Positions 50,640-63,878 of a stretch of DNA of 64,000 nt are shown here, one piece after another. The notes beneath the pieces are model-generated. The model was not told the origin of the DNA. It did not search any database and saw only the letters and a list, made by a program, of their open reading frames with translations. The stretch comes from Otis tarda (lineage: Eukaryota > Chordata > Aves > Otidiformes > Otididae). Within the stretch, counting starts at the first letter, position 1; the number at the start of each line of letters is the position of its first letter. Made by a program: the position numbers and the translations under genes. The DNA lies in the NCBI GenBank assembly GCA_026413225.1, contig CM048591.1, positions 72,628,052 to 72,692,051 on the forward strand, given 5' to 3'.

Positions 50640-51000
50640 GGAAATTGGCTTTGCTCATGCTGGTGAGGCCACATTTGGAAGACTGCAGTTCTTCACACCC
50701 AACTCTGCAATGGCTCATGTAGCAGAGAGGAGAATAAAGCATATGGCAACAAGAGAGATACAGGGACCAGAAGACAATGGATCTTTGCAAAAGCCAGAGA
50801 AAGAACCGTGACTTGACATTTCCTGTGAAAGTAGGAAATGCAGCAGAATCTCAATGAGGTAACAGTATGCAGAAGCCTTAATGAGCAGCTACAAACCTGG
50901 AATAAGCAAGTGCTAAATAAAAAAGGAAAAAAGTTAGGCAGCATTTCCTCACAAGACAATGAATATAGTGTAAGAGTTTAAGTTGTTAAGATCAGTAGCA
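50640..51000 (+). mobile_element. Very old CR1-type LINE trace
   Basis: The string 'tgctggtgaggccacatttg' followed by 'gaagactgcagttcttcaca' matches the CR1 'LVRPHLEYC' region, and 'ggcagcatttcctcacaaga' resembles the later 'aggaagaatttcttcac' part in the right order. The rest is too diverged to align by eye. It is clearly older than all other CR1 copies in the window. Confidence 0.5.
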
Positions 51001-51859
51001 GAAATGTAATTTAGAAAGTTTGACAGTTGGTAGAAGGGCGTAGACACTAGTAAAGATATACAACAAAAGAAGGTAAAATCAAAGAGTTTGTTATGTTTTC
51101 CCCTTATCCATTAGAATTCACTTCCTTCTGTTGACAATACACAGGCAAAATATATTCTAAAATATGTGTATGCTAACCAACATGCATACTGAGGAAAAAA
51201 AACAAAAACAAAACCAAAAATGTTATTTAACTGTTGAGAACTGCTTTTGTGTTTTGATTTCAAGAAAAAATTCTCCTGAACTCTAAAAACCTGTTGTGCT
51301 AGTATTTCCTCTAGGTTATTATCCACATTCTTCTGACTTCTCTATATACTTTTTCTTACCTTTTCTTTGTAAAATGAACTAAATCTGTCACCTCTCAGCT
51401 TCCTCGGGGTTCAGATGCCTGCGCAGTGCTGTGCACACGGTAAATGGTGAGCTACTACCTCCCTGAGACCTTTTTTAATGGTTGTGTAAATGTGCTGTGC
51501 TATCTCTGAAAACCTCAACTAGCTTAAGTTCTTGTGCTTTAAGAAACCCAAGCAGCAGAAATCAGAGTGTTATTTCCAGGTGTGGAATAAATGTGGCCAA
51601 GCATGATCTTGTGGCAATTAATATCCACAGAAGTTATTTATGTTCATGTTTTTCCCAGGAATTCAGGTCACATGGTGGAAGTGCTGTGGCCTCAGCATTA
51701 GGCATTTTCATCTCCTCTTCCCAGTGTTTTTGAGATCGCTGCCATCAGTGCTCCGTTCATTTCTCAGAAGTCCAGTAACTCTTTCTCGCTGAGCCTGGAG
51801 CATGGCTCGTGTGCCAACTGGTCACCAACCTGAACAATCCAGCATGTTTCTGAGATCTT

Positions 51860-52020
51860 GCGAGTGGCCAGCCCTGAACGGGGCCGCTGCTCCCGAGCTG
51901 ACGGCACGGATGGGAGCAGCAGAGCAGCTGTGTTGGTGCCAGCCCGCGCTGCCTGCTGTCTGTGACACTGCGTGACACTGCGCCGCGCGACTGGGCCGGG
52001 TGGGACGGTGCCTCCAGCCA
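51860..52020. promoter_or_regulatory. CpG-dense patch, possible small CpG island
   Basis: About fifteen CpG dinucleotides occur in about 160 bp, densest at CGCCGCGCG near 51981-51989, within a region where CpG is otherwise rare. It also holds a short direct repeat of GTGACACTGCG. A minus-strand frame (51764-52039) spans it but has no known domain. It could be an unmethylated regulatory element, a non-coding RNA promoter, or the remains of a GC-rich insertion. Confidence 0.35.
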
Positions 52021-52529
52021 ACCCCTGCCTGCTGCCCATCTGCTCTGAACTGTGCTCCTCAGGAAGCTGCTGCCGTTTCTCTCCCTTTGATGGGTTTTAT
52101 CATGTAAATCTCAGGGGAAAAAAAAAACAGCAGAAAGTGCTTTTTGCAAATCTCTTTGGTCACATCAAGTGACATGCTGCACACTTACCCGTGTTTTTGC
52201 TCTAACTCAGTCTGTCTGCCCATCTCACCAGGTCTCTCTGTCTTTCCATTGCATCAAGGACTTGCTGTGGATGAACCCCCATCTGTGCTGTAGCCACTGC
52301 CACTGAGGCACCCAGGTCCAGAGAGGGTAAGAGGGGTGAGACAGTGCTGCAGGTGCAACTGGAGAGCCACCAAGTGACCTAAATCTGTCTTTCAGAAGCC
52401 TTTAATAATTCTGTCTTGGCAACCAAGTCTAGCAGTTTCAAAGTGGTCTGAGACAGATGTCACTAAGCAGATCAGGTGAGAAACATAAAGGCCTTTTCCT
52501 CCAGTGCTGTTTCTCATCAACGAGAATGT

Positions 52530-52640
52530 ACAATGCTAAGTAACATACACCCTTACGTATACATCACTACATTCGCTTACTTACACTGTGTAAGTAATGT
52601 ACACCCTTAACTAATGTACACCCTTCAGTAATGTACATCA
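52530..52640. repeat. Degenerate tandem repeat of TAATGTACACCCTTA
   Basis: Four or so imperfect units of about 17 bp (gtaacatacacccttac, gtaatgtacacccttaac, taatgtacacccttcag, taatgtacatcattatg) with a longer spacer between the first and second. It is a small decaying minisatellite. Confidence 0.7.
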
Positions 52641-54849
52641 TTATGCACGACACCATGTCGCCTGGATGGACAAAGTCTGCTGTGGAGTCAGAACCATGAA
52701 CAGAGAACCTGTCCGGTTGGACATTTCAGATCCATACGTGCTATAGGTTGTTGCCAAAGGGATCCACACAGCCTTGGGATACTGCTCTGTTCCTGCAGCA
52801 TTTCCAATGGAAATGGCTGCCAAAAAGGCAATTTACTTCTGAAAACACCCTCTTTAAAATAACCACCATGCAACTTGTCTGAAAGACAGAATCAATAAAG
52901 ACTTTTTCCCTAATCTTCTGAGTATAAGGCAGGGGTCTAACAGGGGTCTTTTTGCAGTGCCTTCTGGGTTTTATCCAAATTCTGATGCCAGTTGTCCTTT
53001 TTTTCTTATGCTGGTGTCTGCACAGCCATGTTTTGATCTCCTTGTTTGTAAAAAGAATGACTTCAAGTCTGGTACCTTAAACATCTCCTGCAACTGCCCG
53101 GCGAGACATGGTTTAGCTGTCTCCCTGGGTATGCAGAAACAGCGGAGTATTCATCATGTCTGCTTGTGGCCTGATAACATATTAAACTTCACTGCCCTTT
53201 GGGCTATAGCTTTAGTTTAGGTTAGTTATCACGAACAGCTCTCTGGGCTCAAAGCATTCTCCAAACAGAACAAATCAAACCCTGACAGGGCCAGAACACA
53301 GCCTGAGGTGAAGCGCTTATTTCTGCATCACAAGCTTGCATGAGGTGAGGCTCAGCCCTGTTTTAGAAGACACGGATCATCAAAACTAGAGAGCTGCAGC
53401 TGCTTCTTGGTACGGCCGTTGCCAAAGATGGGATTTTTCTTTCTCCTTGCAAAAGAGAAAGACTGTGAGTGATAACTCTGTGCATGGAGTTTCACAATTT
53501 GGTGGTCACTGCTTCAGTTTCTTTTCCCACAGAAGTGTTTGAAGGATCACAGACAGTCCTCTTCCTCCTCTGCTCACAACCATTTTTCTCTCTCAGGTGA
53601 AACGCTATTGAATTATGACACTGTCTGAATGGTAACACTTCTTCCACCACAAAGAACCACTAGCCTGTTTCTCCTCTCCATTATATCAGTGTTTGTCATG
53701 AGCAGTTCCAGCAGAATTGCGTCAGAGTAGGTATGAGGTAATGGAATGGAGAATCAGAGCAGAAATTGTCATCACAGGACATAGACAGATACATTATCAG
53801 GCAAGAAAAGCTCATAGCTTCTGTGAGCAGGATTGGCTTGAAAATACTACACACACAGTGATGGAATAAGAAAGATTCACCTTAAACTTGCACATGTTCT
53901 TCAACAGGCTGAACTAAGATCCTGGCTCACATAAGCCAGAAAGGAGTTTTCCATGAGCTGTGCCATAAGTGATAGCGGTTATCCTGGCTCTGCTACAGGC
54001 TCCACTTCTCTCTTGAGAATTTGTCTATGCCTGGAGTCAAGTTAGTTGGAGCTTTCCCTCTGCTCCTCACTGTGCTTTGTATTGCGTTCAGTGAGACAGC
54101 TGGTAATAAGATTCAAATTGAGGCAGCATGTAAACCCCATGATAACTATTTTATGCTTGATGTGGTAAGCCTGATCATTGTCTGAAGCAAGAATATAGTC
54201 ATTTTTTCCATTCTTGTTAGGATTTGTTTATTGTTCATGTAGCTTGGAGGTTCAGCAAGCAAGCTGCTTTGAGGGAAAATTGGGTAACAATTGCTTTATT
54301 AGACTTACCAAATTTATCAGCATTGGAGAGCAAGAAAAATGGCGGGCTCTTGGTAGGCTGATTCTGAAACTGATTGTTAAACCTGGCAATTCTGAAAAAA
54401 AAATCTGAGATTTTCAAATCTAGTAATAATTATAATTTAATGGACTTTTCTCCTGTATGCTAAAATTCTCTATATGCAGCACAACATAGAATGATGTGCT
54501 GCACAATTTAAGTCTCATTTTAACTTTTTGGGGGCTGGGTCCAAGCAGTATAGCATGGAGTTCTTCCATGCCTCATTCAGTTCAGAAACCAGATGTATCT
54601 CATGTGGACAACACAAGTCTGGTACCTGGGTCAGTCAGGTGTCTTCCCGAGTGTGCCATCAGTACCGTTCATGAAACAAGGCAGCAATGGGCCAAGTGAT
54701 GGTGTGGCTGCCTGCAGTTGAGAGAAGTGAATCTGGCTCTCACCAGCGCAGACCCCGAGAGCCATCTGTCTGCTTGGGGCAAGTGTGCATGGATGGTGGT
54801 CAAAATGTGTAACTGCAGCAGCGTGGCAGATCTTCTGTGACATGAGAAG

Positions 54850-54950
54850 AGAGGTGTCTGGCAGATTGCATTTTAACAGGCAATTTGGGGGTTAAAACTC
54901 AAGAACAGAGGTGTCTGGCAGATTGTGTTTTAACAGGTAATTTGGGGGTT
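54850..54950. repeat. 44-bp direct duplication, 57-bp period
   Basis: The unit beginning AGAGGTGTCTGGCAGATT occurs at 54850-54893 and again at 54907-54950 with three base differences and a 13-bp spacer. It is a local duplication in unique sequence. Confidence 0.9.
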
Positions 54951-57900
54951 GAAGCAGCTGCATGGCAGAGGGATCTCGAGGAAGTTTGGTTCCTTGTCAA
55001 GGTAAGGCTCCCAGGGGTCCTTTGGTTGCTTTTAAGAAGGTTTGCTCTGGACTACAAGTCTAAAAAATTCAGTCACATGTTTAAAGCCCAGCCAGGTGCC
55101 CTTATAGTCTCTCCAGTCTTCTCTGCTTTTGCTCAGCTTAGTTCTGAATTGCTTTGGTAAAGCAGATGGAGAAAACTCTGAGGGAAACAGGGATCTTAAA
55201 ATGCTTTTGGATGTGAACTTAATTGTAAATGTCAAGATACCGAGTAGCTTAAAGGTTACAAAAGGAGAAAAAGATACACACATAAGGTGTTCTGAGAGAC
55301 CATGAAAGGCATCAGGACACAGGCACCATTTACTTGGGGAAAGGCCAATTGATCCGTGAAGATCAAACTTTTATTCCCCTTCTTCATGTCCATAACTTAT
55401 GCTTTCAGTTATGCAGGCTGAAATAGAACTATATGGTGAGATGCAGCACACACACTGGAGCCTTCTTTTCAACCAGTGTTTGTATTTGGCTAAGCAGCTC
55501 CAGGAAAGGCCGTTAAGCAGGCTGGATGAATACGGTTTCACCTGCCAAAGCTCTTGTTGATATAGAGCTTTACTTTCAGACTAACTTTTGGTGTTTGCTG
55601 TTTGTTTGGGAGACGGGGCTTTTTTAAAAATCAAAATGATCTGTGATTATGTACTAGGGTTCAAACTCCTACTCCTAATCTGTAATCTTTTATAAAAAGA
55701 AGCAAGTTTAAGTGCAGGTTAAGGCAGCTCATGTTGATGTCAAACCAGAAAGTTTCTGCTTTGGATGAGGCTGACTGTTCTCTGAAAGCATTTTTCCCTG
55801 CTCACCCCAGCACTGGGTCTGGCGTAGTCACTTTCTCACTGTCTTTCTGCTGCTCTAGGGCTGAGCTGGCTGAAGGTTCCCTACTCATCTTTATTAGTTT
55901 CCTAAAAAAGAAGACTGAATTAGATTTCCTACCAAGGAATTACATGTTGCAGACTGTAACTCTCCAGGGAGATGAGTGACGCAGGAAGGACACCTCTGGT
56001 TTTCCCAGTTAACTGGCTTGACCACTCATCCTCTCAACTCATCCCATGTGGTCTGGGATGCCTCCTGAGTGGTGGGTCTCATAAGCGGTGCAGCGACTGA
56101 AGACCTCACTCTCTCTACACCAAGCAGAACTGGAAAAAGTGCTAAGGAAAACGTAACTGATTTGGACTTCACCACTGAAATCTCTGGTGCAGTGTTCTCT
56201 CTCCTGACTCTTCTCTATGACAGCCTGACATAACCTATGAGGTGCTCCAGAGGGAACTCTTTGTCTGAGGGCTTCTGAGCCCAACCAGTAGGCAAACAAG
56301 GATCAGGACCATTTTTTTTTTACATCATAGTAAACAGTACTTCTCAAGTAAATCCGTTCTGTTTTACATCTGAGCCCTTGTGTATAATTATTTTTGAATG
56401 AAAAGTTTCTCTTTTTACATCATCCAGCTAGGAGAGATGATATCTGCTAGAAACATGATCAGAGTGAGGAGAAACTTTATCTTATGTGTGTTGGTGATGA
56501 ACATGTTCAGCCAATTCTGAGGCCATCTTGTCTCAGAGAATAGGAAAAAGATGATATTTACTGATATTTTGTCCCGCACGGTCTATTGTGTTCCTCTTCT
56601 CTACAGGAAAAAAGAATAAAGTTGTTCTAATATTTTCCTTTAGCCAAGCACACTAAAACAGGCTTTGACATATTATACCTGTTTATTACATCAATTTTTA
56701 TAAGACAATGTGGTTAAAATAAGAACAGTGTTATGGAAAGTAATCACTCCTCCCCAGCAGTCCTGGATTTTGGCTTGCAACATTACAACAACAATTGGTC
56801 TTTTCTTGCATCCTAAAATGAGGGATATTTGAACATTATTTTCCATAACGGTCTAGTGTTTAGAACACCTGCAGTGTGAGCTGACTCTAGGTATGGACGA
56901 GTCAGAGGGGGAGGAAAATTCATCTGCAATTATTGTTTAAAATGGTCATAAATCAGTGAGATGCACAGCTAAACTACCTAAATTTTCCTTCTACTTTCTT
57001 AGTAGAGTTTAATTTAGTTAGCAATCATAGCCAGGATTTTTTTTGTTTTCCTGAGGTCGTGTGAGATTCCAGTACCAGTCAAGCCAATTTTTAACAGGCT
57101 CTCATTTAGTAAGTGTATTTGTGTGGAAAATGCTCTTATTGCAGTAACTCAGAAAAAGTCCAAGATTTTCCAGGTTTGGCATTTGGGTGTTTTTTGGGTT
57201 TTTTTGGTTTTTTTTTTTTTAAATCTCCAAAACTGTCAATAAACTGTCCACCAAATCTTCACTGAAATTGGAATGTCATTGCGAAATAAGTAATGAGATG
57301 GGTTTTTATTCTGAGTTAGAAGGTGGCTTAAAGAAAATCAAGGATTTAGCTAGATAATTTCTTTCTCCTTTATTTATTTATTTTTATTTCATAGCCACTA
57401 TCTACTTCTATTTTAAACGGCCAAGACTTAATGTTGCGTGGACGTAATCTTGAACAACAGTAAGAGGTTTACTGTTCACATGAATAAAACACAGACAAGA
57501 AGCAGAATGACCTTCAGCAGGTCTGTGTCAGGCCACAAAGGTGCTAATTGGCCTTGATTGCCTTGACAAGCCTCAACTGGGACCTCTGCACATGGCCCCT
57601 TACCCCGCCTCTCATCTGTCAGCACTAAAGCTGCATTGAAGCCCAGTCCTTGGTTGATCTGTGCTGTAGTTGTGCTTGTTTCCAGCCCTGCTCCTTTCTT
57701 CTTGTGTGGGCTCTGGATATAGGGTGTAGCGTTATTTCCAGTTCTGTCTCTGGCCATGAACTCTGTTCAAATTTTTGTCAAAGCAAATGTGTCTAATGCT
57801 GAGAACATAGATGTGGTTATTACAGTTAGATTTTGCACACAAGAGTTCAAGGGCTGCCTGAACGCTTTTTTATTAAAAGGGCTGTCTAAGGTGATAGCAT

Positions 57901-58881
57901 TCAGTAGTGTATTTGTTGAACAATTCCAGCGAAACTAAGGGAGGAAAAACAAATGCAGCCTACTTCTATGACAGTCTTTGAAACCAGGCTCCTTACACTT
58001 CTTTGGAGTCTTACAAAAGAAGCCACCAATTTCAAATTATCAGGTTTTTGCTAGTTTGACTTTATCAGGTATCTGAAAAGCACAGTTATTTCTGTGAGCA
58101 TATGCTCCTAAAATTAAGTATCTCTCCAGTACTGTAAATTAGCTAGACAGACACATTTTGTAACTTCATTTTGTTTCGGAATAATAATCGATACAAGAAA
58201 AAGGAGAGCTATTCCTAAACTCTCTTCCAAGCAATGAAGATGTTGAAAACCGATGAAGCTTACTCAGGGTAAAAACTCTGGTTCCAGCTATCTACCCAAA
58301 TTTCATAGCTCTTTGTCTGTTATTCATGACAATATCTGTATTTCATGGCAATAAAATTGTTTTATGCTAGCCTCTAAACACAAGAGTAACGAATCAGGAG
58401 CTAAAATACTACTGATTTTTATCACAGTAATTTCATAAACTAATCCTCCCAGCACTGTTTGATACCAATGCAGGAAGGCTGCAGGAAGCAATCCATAGGC
58501 AATAAGCTTTTGGTTGGAGGTGCAGTGGTCTAATGCCTTTGCAATGGCTGGCACAGGGTCTGTCTGTGAATGGGAGCTCAATCTCTCTGTCAAGAAAATT
58601 GGATAAAGATATGGAAATACCTGGGTGTCATGAATTCCAGAAAAAGAAATAGTCTAAACTGAAGTTCCGAAAAGAATTAAATTGTTGCCACCAAAACTAC
58701 TGGGTTTTTTTTCTATTTAAGAGTTTAAGTGGGAGCTGTAGGCCATAAGGCACAATAATTGGTTAGTTAAGATGGCTCTCTGTGAAGGCTGGTTAAAAAG
58801 GCAGTTAAAATTTGAGGAAACATTCTGTCTCTCGCGTTCATCCATGATATTTCATGGTGGCACAACAGCCCTTTGAGAGGG

Positions 58882-58912
58882 AAGACTATAAAGGCAGGAC
58901 CTTTATAGTCTT
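58882..58912. repeat. 13-bp perfect hairpin with 5-nt loop
   Basis: AAGACTATAAAGG (58882-58894) is followed, after the loop CAGGA, by its exact reverse complement (58900-58912). Both arms contain a TATAAAG-like core, one on each strand. There is no T run or gene next to it, so it is not a bacterial-type terminator. A cruciform, or a small RNA hairpin if transcribed, is possible. Confidence 0.7.
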
Positions 58913-60685
58913 TTCTGGACCGCATGTAGTTATTAACTAAACAGCAAAAGGCTAAGATTGGCTGTTGGGAGAGGGTAATAATAAGGACGGTTTACAGGGT
59001 AGAAGTTCTGCATCATTAAACTCTAACTTTTCAATTTTGGTTGAGTTCTGGATTAAAGACCCTTATCCTCTCATGTTTTTAAATTCACCAATAATGAGAA
59101 AAAAAAAATCAAGACATTGCGAGTTTTTTTTGTTGCTGAAGTGTTGCAGTTCAAAAATTAAAGGTGAATCAAGATGTAAGATGTAAGATGTAGCAATATT
59201 TTGTCCAGAAAATGTTAAGATTCTGGGTATCACTGAAATTTTCTTTCAAGTCTGCCCTTCAAAAAGACCTAGTAAGAAAGCCAACATATATTTTGCTTTG
59301 GGTAGATTGGCTATTTCCAGCCAGGTCCTGAAGGGCTCTTTTCTGAGCAGTCCTGGGAACAACTGGGGCACTGCTTTGGCCTCTAGCTTAGAATCAGAAG
59401 GTAGAACCTCAGAGGAACTCCAGTTGCCATAATCATCTCTGATGTTCTGAAGCAGAAAATTCAAATCAGTTTAGATTGGTGTAGAGCCTGACTTCAATTG
59501 TTGTAAAGGCCTGGGGAGGGAGAACAACCATTTTTAAAAAATCTCTGCATGGTTGAACTCTTCAAAGGATAACAGCCAGGAAACCATGGAATAGGCTCTC
59601 CAAAAAGTGCCAGTTTAGAGGTGCTCACTTTTCTCACATAAATGGTTGTGCAGAGCCATAGAGAATTGAGTTCGTACTGAAGCCAATGTGAAAGAAGATG
59701 TTTCCAGTGTTTCACTGGACTAAGAAAATACCTTCTCTTGTTAGGAGTGTATAATGAAGCAGATAGTTCCGTGCAAAGTGGAATTAATGAAGCAAGGTTT
59801 CCTGTGCATCTGTGTCCTGTGATTGAGGGAATTTGACAAAGAAATGAGATGCAAGTTCTCCTGTAAGGGAGCACTAATGGAGTGTTTCTCTTCTGCCTGA
59901 TCTTCTGGTTTCACAACATTTTGGGGAGCTGAATCTGTGTGAGAGCTAAGTCATTTAATCATATTCAACTCAAATTTTAAAGCCATTAGGAAAATTAGTA
60001 CAAACACAGACCCATGACTGCCTGTAAGAGACTCCATGGGTTACTGAACAGCCCATGCTCCTCAGTCTTTTATGGGTTGGGCACTGCACAAGCCTTAAGA
60101 ATTTGTGTTGACGTTAACATGTCAGGGTTAAACTTCTCTGGGGAAAGATGGAATGGCAACAATGGGTTCAATGTCAGTCCACTGTATGAGAAGTTGTGCA
60201 AGTAAATAAACAACATTTCCTTGTTCTTGAGAACCCAGTCTTGCCTGATGCACGTGGCTCTGGGAGGCTGAGCAGGATTTCACCCCTCTGTGGTCCCTCT
60301 GCCCTGCTTCTCCTCATGTCTCTCCTGCAGCGTCCTCTGGGTCTTCACACCAAGCATCAGGCAGCAAACCCCACACAGGAGCTGCGTGTGAAGCTACGTG
60401 CTGCTTGGTGATTCAGGCCAAACACAAAAACCTTGCAGAGCACTGAAAACAGTCCTCAGAGGCAGCATACTCTGTCTTCAAAAGGGATGGAAACACATGC
60501 TCCATGTCAGTTCTTCTACCTGTTACATGCATAGGACACAATGAGTTTCTTGGTGCTTTTCTATAAGGAGTGGCAGACATTGCAGCCTCTGTCTGGTATA
60601 AGTTTTGTGGGTGAGGTTTTCTTGGCATGAGCAGGGCCTACGTTTTGCAGAAAGCCATAAATAATTTTTAGGATGCCTGGTTCAT

Positions 60686-60773
60686 CTATTTTGATACTGT
60701 TATACAAGAGCATTGTGCTGTTCTGTGCTCTATTTTGATACTGTTATACAAGAGCATTGTGCTGTTCTGTGCT
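60686..60773. repeat. 44-bp perfect tandem duplication
   Basis: The 44-bp unit beginning CTATTTTGATACTGTTATAC is present twice head to tail (60686-60729 and 60730-60773) with no difference. Perfect identity means a very recent event, a copy-number variant, or an assembly error. Confidence 0.9.
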
Positions 60774-63700
60774 GGCAGCAATAGAAATAAATGAACAGTC
60801 GAGTTACACAGTTGCTCTGTCTCCACTTACTGTGAATCCTCCCCATCTGTTCTTTCTTCGGGTGAAGTATGTATCTCACTTAAATGCAGCCAGTCAGACA
60901 GAAACAAATGATGATCAATGTAACAGAGCAGATTTTTTCCTTCCTTTCAGTTAGTTTCTGTAATGAAAATGTCCCTTTGTATAGCAGTGGCTGTGAAATA
61001 ATGATGCTGATCAGCACCTGAGCAGGGAACGGTTTGCCAGAGTGACCCAAGTAGAAAGTCCAGTGCCAGCTCCGGGGTTATGGATTGGGGTTTGTGGCCC
61101 TCAGGGTCTGCTTCTGTGACATTAGAAACCCTAAATGTTAGGCAAGATAGATATTGTGAAAGAACTATAAAGCAGAGGTTTTTAAATACTCAATGTGTTG
61201 AGCAAGTAAGACTGTTCCTATTTTATGGTCAAACGGTGCCACAGGACAGTTGATGTAGAGGAAAGGACAATTTTTTTTGCTGCTTGTGCATCGCTGTTCC
61301 CCTCCCATGCCAGCAGGTCCCTGCCAGTGCAGTGTATGCCACAAGTTTTTCCACTTGCACACCTTAAGCTTGTTTGTTGTTGAATGGATTTGGGTTTTTT
61401 TTTTTGTTTGTCGAGCTTTTTTTCTTTTTGTTTTTCCTAATGTTGCATAAAGGATTTTCAACAAGTGCCAAGGCAGACCTAGATCTCTGTAAAAAGGCTC
61501 TGAGACTTCTGGAAGCTGCTGCAGAGCATTGGGAGGACCATGATGGAGCTGTTTTCAGGGGGGATGGGAAAGAGAATTCCAACAGACCGAAACACCACCA
61601 AGGGAAAATGAAAGTGGAAAAATTTAATTCCAACATATCTTAGAAACAGTCATGCAGAGAGGATTAAAAAGTAACAGTAGGAAAATGTCTTACATATATG
61701 CACCCCGCAGATTTGGAGCTTACCTTGGCCTGTCCAGTGGCTAGAAGGTTGTGTCACAACACTTCTTTCTCATGTGACATCCTGTTGTACTTAGTCCTTG
61801 CTGTTTCAAAGCAAATGATACTTTTACATTAATCTTTTCCATTAATTTGCTTTGTGTAAAAAAAAAAAGTTTTTAAGCAATACTTTTTGTGTTTGCTCCT
61901 TCAGAACTCCTCAGTTAGGTACAGCAACCTAAAGAAAATCAGCTGAGAGTTTTTAGGATTCTGTTTCTTTTTTTTTCCCCCCCTTTCCCTCTCCTGAGTG
62001 GGATTACACCACTGGAAACCGAGAATTGTTAGGGACAGTGTTGTGGCAAATTTATCTTTGTTTTTAAAGTAATTAAATACCTTGCACGTGGGAGAGCATA
62101 AGCTGCCTGCTTATGTGGAGATCAAGTAGAGAATAGCTATTGAGCCTAGCTCTAGGGACATGAAAAAGAAAAAAAAATAAACGTGTGTTTATTGTTTCAT
62201 AATGAAGATCAGAACTTCTTTTTTTTTAAAAAAAAATACTTTGTCAAATATAACACTTCCCAAACTCCTCAATTTAATGAAAAGAAGTCACCCTTTACAG
62301 TAAATGCAGCTATGATAACGAGAGTAAGAAACTGAGGTATCTTAATAGTAAATGTGTACAGGTCAGATCTATAATAAGCTTTTTGTTTTATTTGTTAATT
62401 GACAACCAGAGCAATTTTTAGTTATTTCTACTATTGTCTATACTATTTGTTAATCTGGACAGACAGAAAAGCTGCAAGCTACTATGCTGCTCCAGGATGA
62501 TTGGACAAAATGTTGTTAATACTGCTGAAAAGGAGAGGCAAATCAGCTTGTGAGTTTAGTATCTCTCCACTGTGGGTTTCTGTCAGTAAGTATTCAAGCC
62601 GAGGGAAAAAAAAAAACCAAAAAAAACCCAAAAAAAAAAACCCTGAAGCATTTGTTTGTGAGAACAAACCCTTTGGATTATATCTTACAACCTAAAAGAA
62701 AGTGAATTGCTCCAAGAAGATAAATGCTGTCCTGTTAAGCCAAGATTAATTTGGCTGTAATTATTTTTAAGATGTTGAAAAGGCTCCCAAGAAAATTATA
62801 AAAATACTTGGAGAAACCATTGAATTTGATCACACTGGCTGTAAGTACTCCTATTGTAAAAACCCTGTCTCTGCCTTTGTACTAAAGGAGATCCTCCTCT
62901 CCTTTCATCTAGGCTTCTTTCCCCCACCCACCACCTTTTTAAGTAAAGGAAAATTTTGACTGACAGAGGCTCATTGGTTTAGGTCTCAGAAGAAATAAAA
63001 TTTCCTTTTCAAAAAGCACTAAAGTATATTAGTGTTTTGCTAATTCTATTATTAATTTCAAAGTGATTTTCCAGAAAACTTGTTATCTTCACATGCTAGA
63101 GTCTTCCTTGAAGAAAGACATGTGTGTAGAGAAAATGGATATAAGAAAAGTAAAGGGTTTTTCTTTGTAAAAATGGAAATATGTTTGAGATGTTTTATTC
63201 CTCCCTCTTCAAGAGCCAAATTTTGGCAATAGGCTGAGCCCCTCTCATAGAGGTCAGCATAAATGTTAATGGAGAAGAATGAGCTGGCTATAAGTATCAA
63301 ACATATGTGTTTTATTGAGAAATGTGCTTTCCTGAAAAATAAGGTCGTGGGTTTTGTTTAAACACTTGTCAGAACTGTGAATTTCTCTCTGTTGTTCACT
63401 ATTGTATTAAATGTGTGCTTATGTTTGAAAAAGCTCATCAGTCTCCTCCCAGTTTTTTCTCCTCTCTAGAAGAGTTTTCTGCATTGAGAGAAACCATTGT
63501 CTATCTATGCAAGTCTTCTACATGATTCTTCTGACGAAAGGACGACTCTTCTCCTGGTGCTGATGCTTCTCTTCTATTCCTTCCCTCATTATCTACTGAC
63601 TTTGAAACAGTTTTCATTTTTCAAGTCTAGCTAACTTTTTGAAGCTATTTGGAAGCTATAGCTATTTGAAGGTTTGGCAGATTTTTCCATTCCAATTTCT

Positions 63701-63878
63701 AGAGCATTTTCCAAAAGATTCCCTTTTCTGTGTATCTCATAATTAATTTTATTTTCCAGACTGAAGCAGAAGGATCAAGCAGAAGGTACATCTGTCTCCC
63801 ACCCTGAGCTCTTCTGCATTCTAGTCTGCTCAGGAGAAGTTTCCTCCATAAAATTCATGAAGAAAAGCTGTCTCTTTT

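Larger units (their letters stand above)
51001..63878. other. 13 kb of non-coding DNA, no gene seen
   Basis: No host exon or mobile element is recognisable. The stretch holds a CpG cluster (51860-52020), small tandem repeats (52530-52640, 54850-54950, 60686-60773) and a perfect hairpin (58882-58912), listed separately. Frames are short and show no known domains. Confidence 0.5.

Noticed and set aside
57476-57757. Possible LTR or pseudogene near 57.5 kb
   Set aside because: It is slightly GC-richer with an open minus-strand frame, but I see no TG...CA ends, duplication or recognisable protein.
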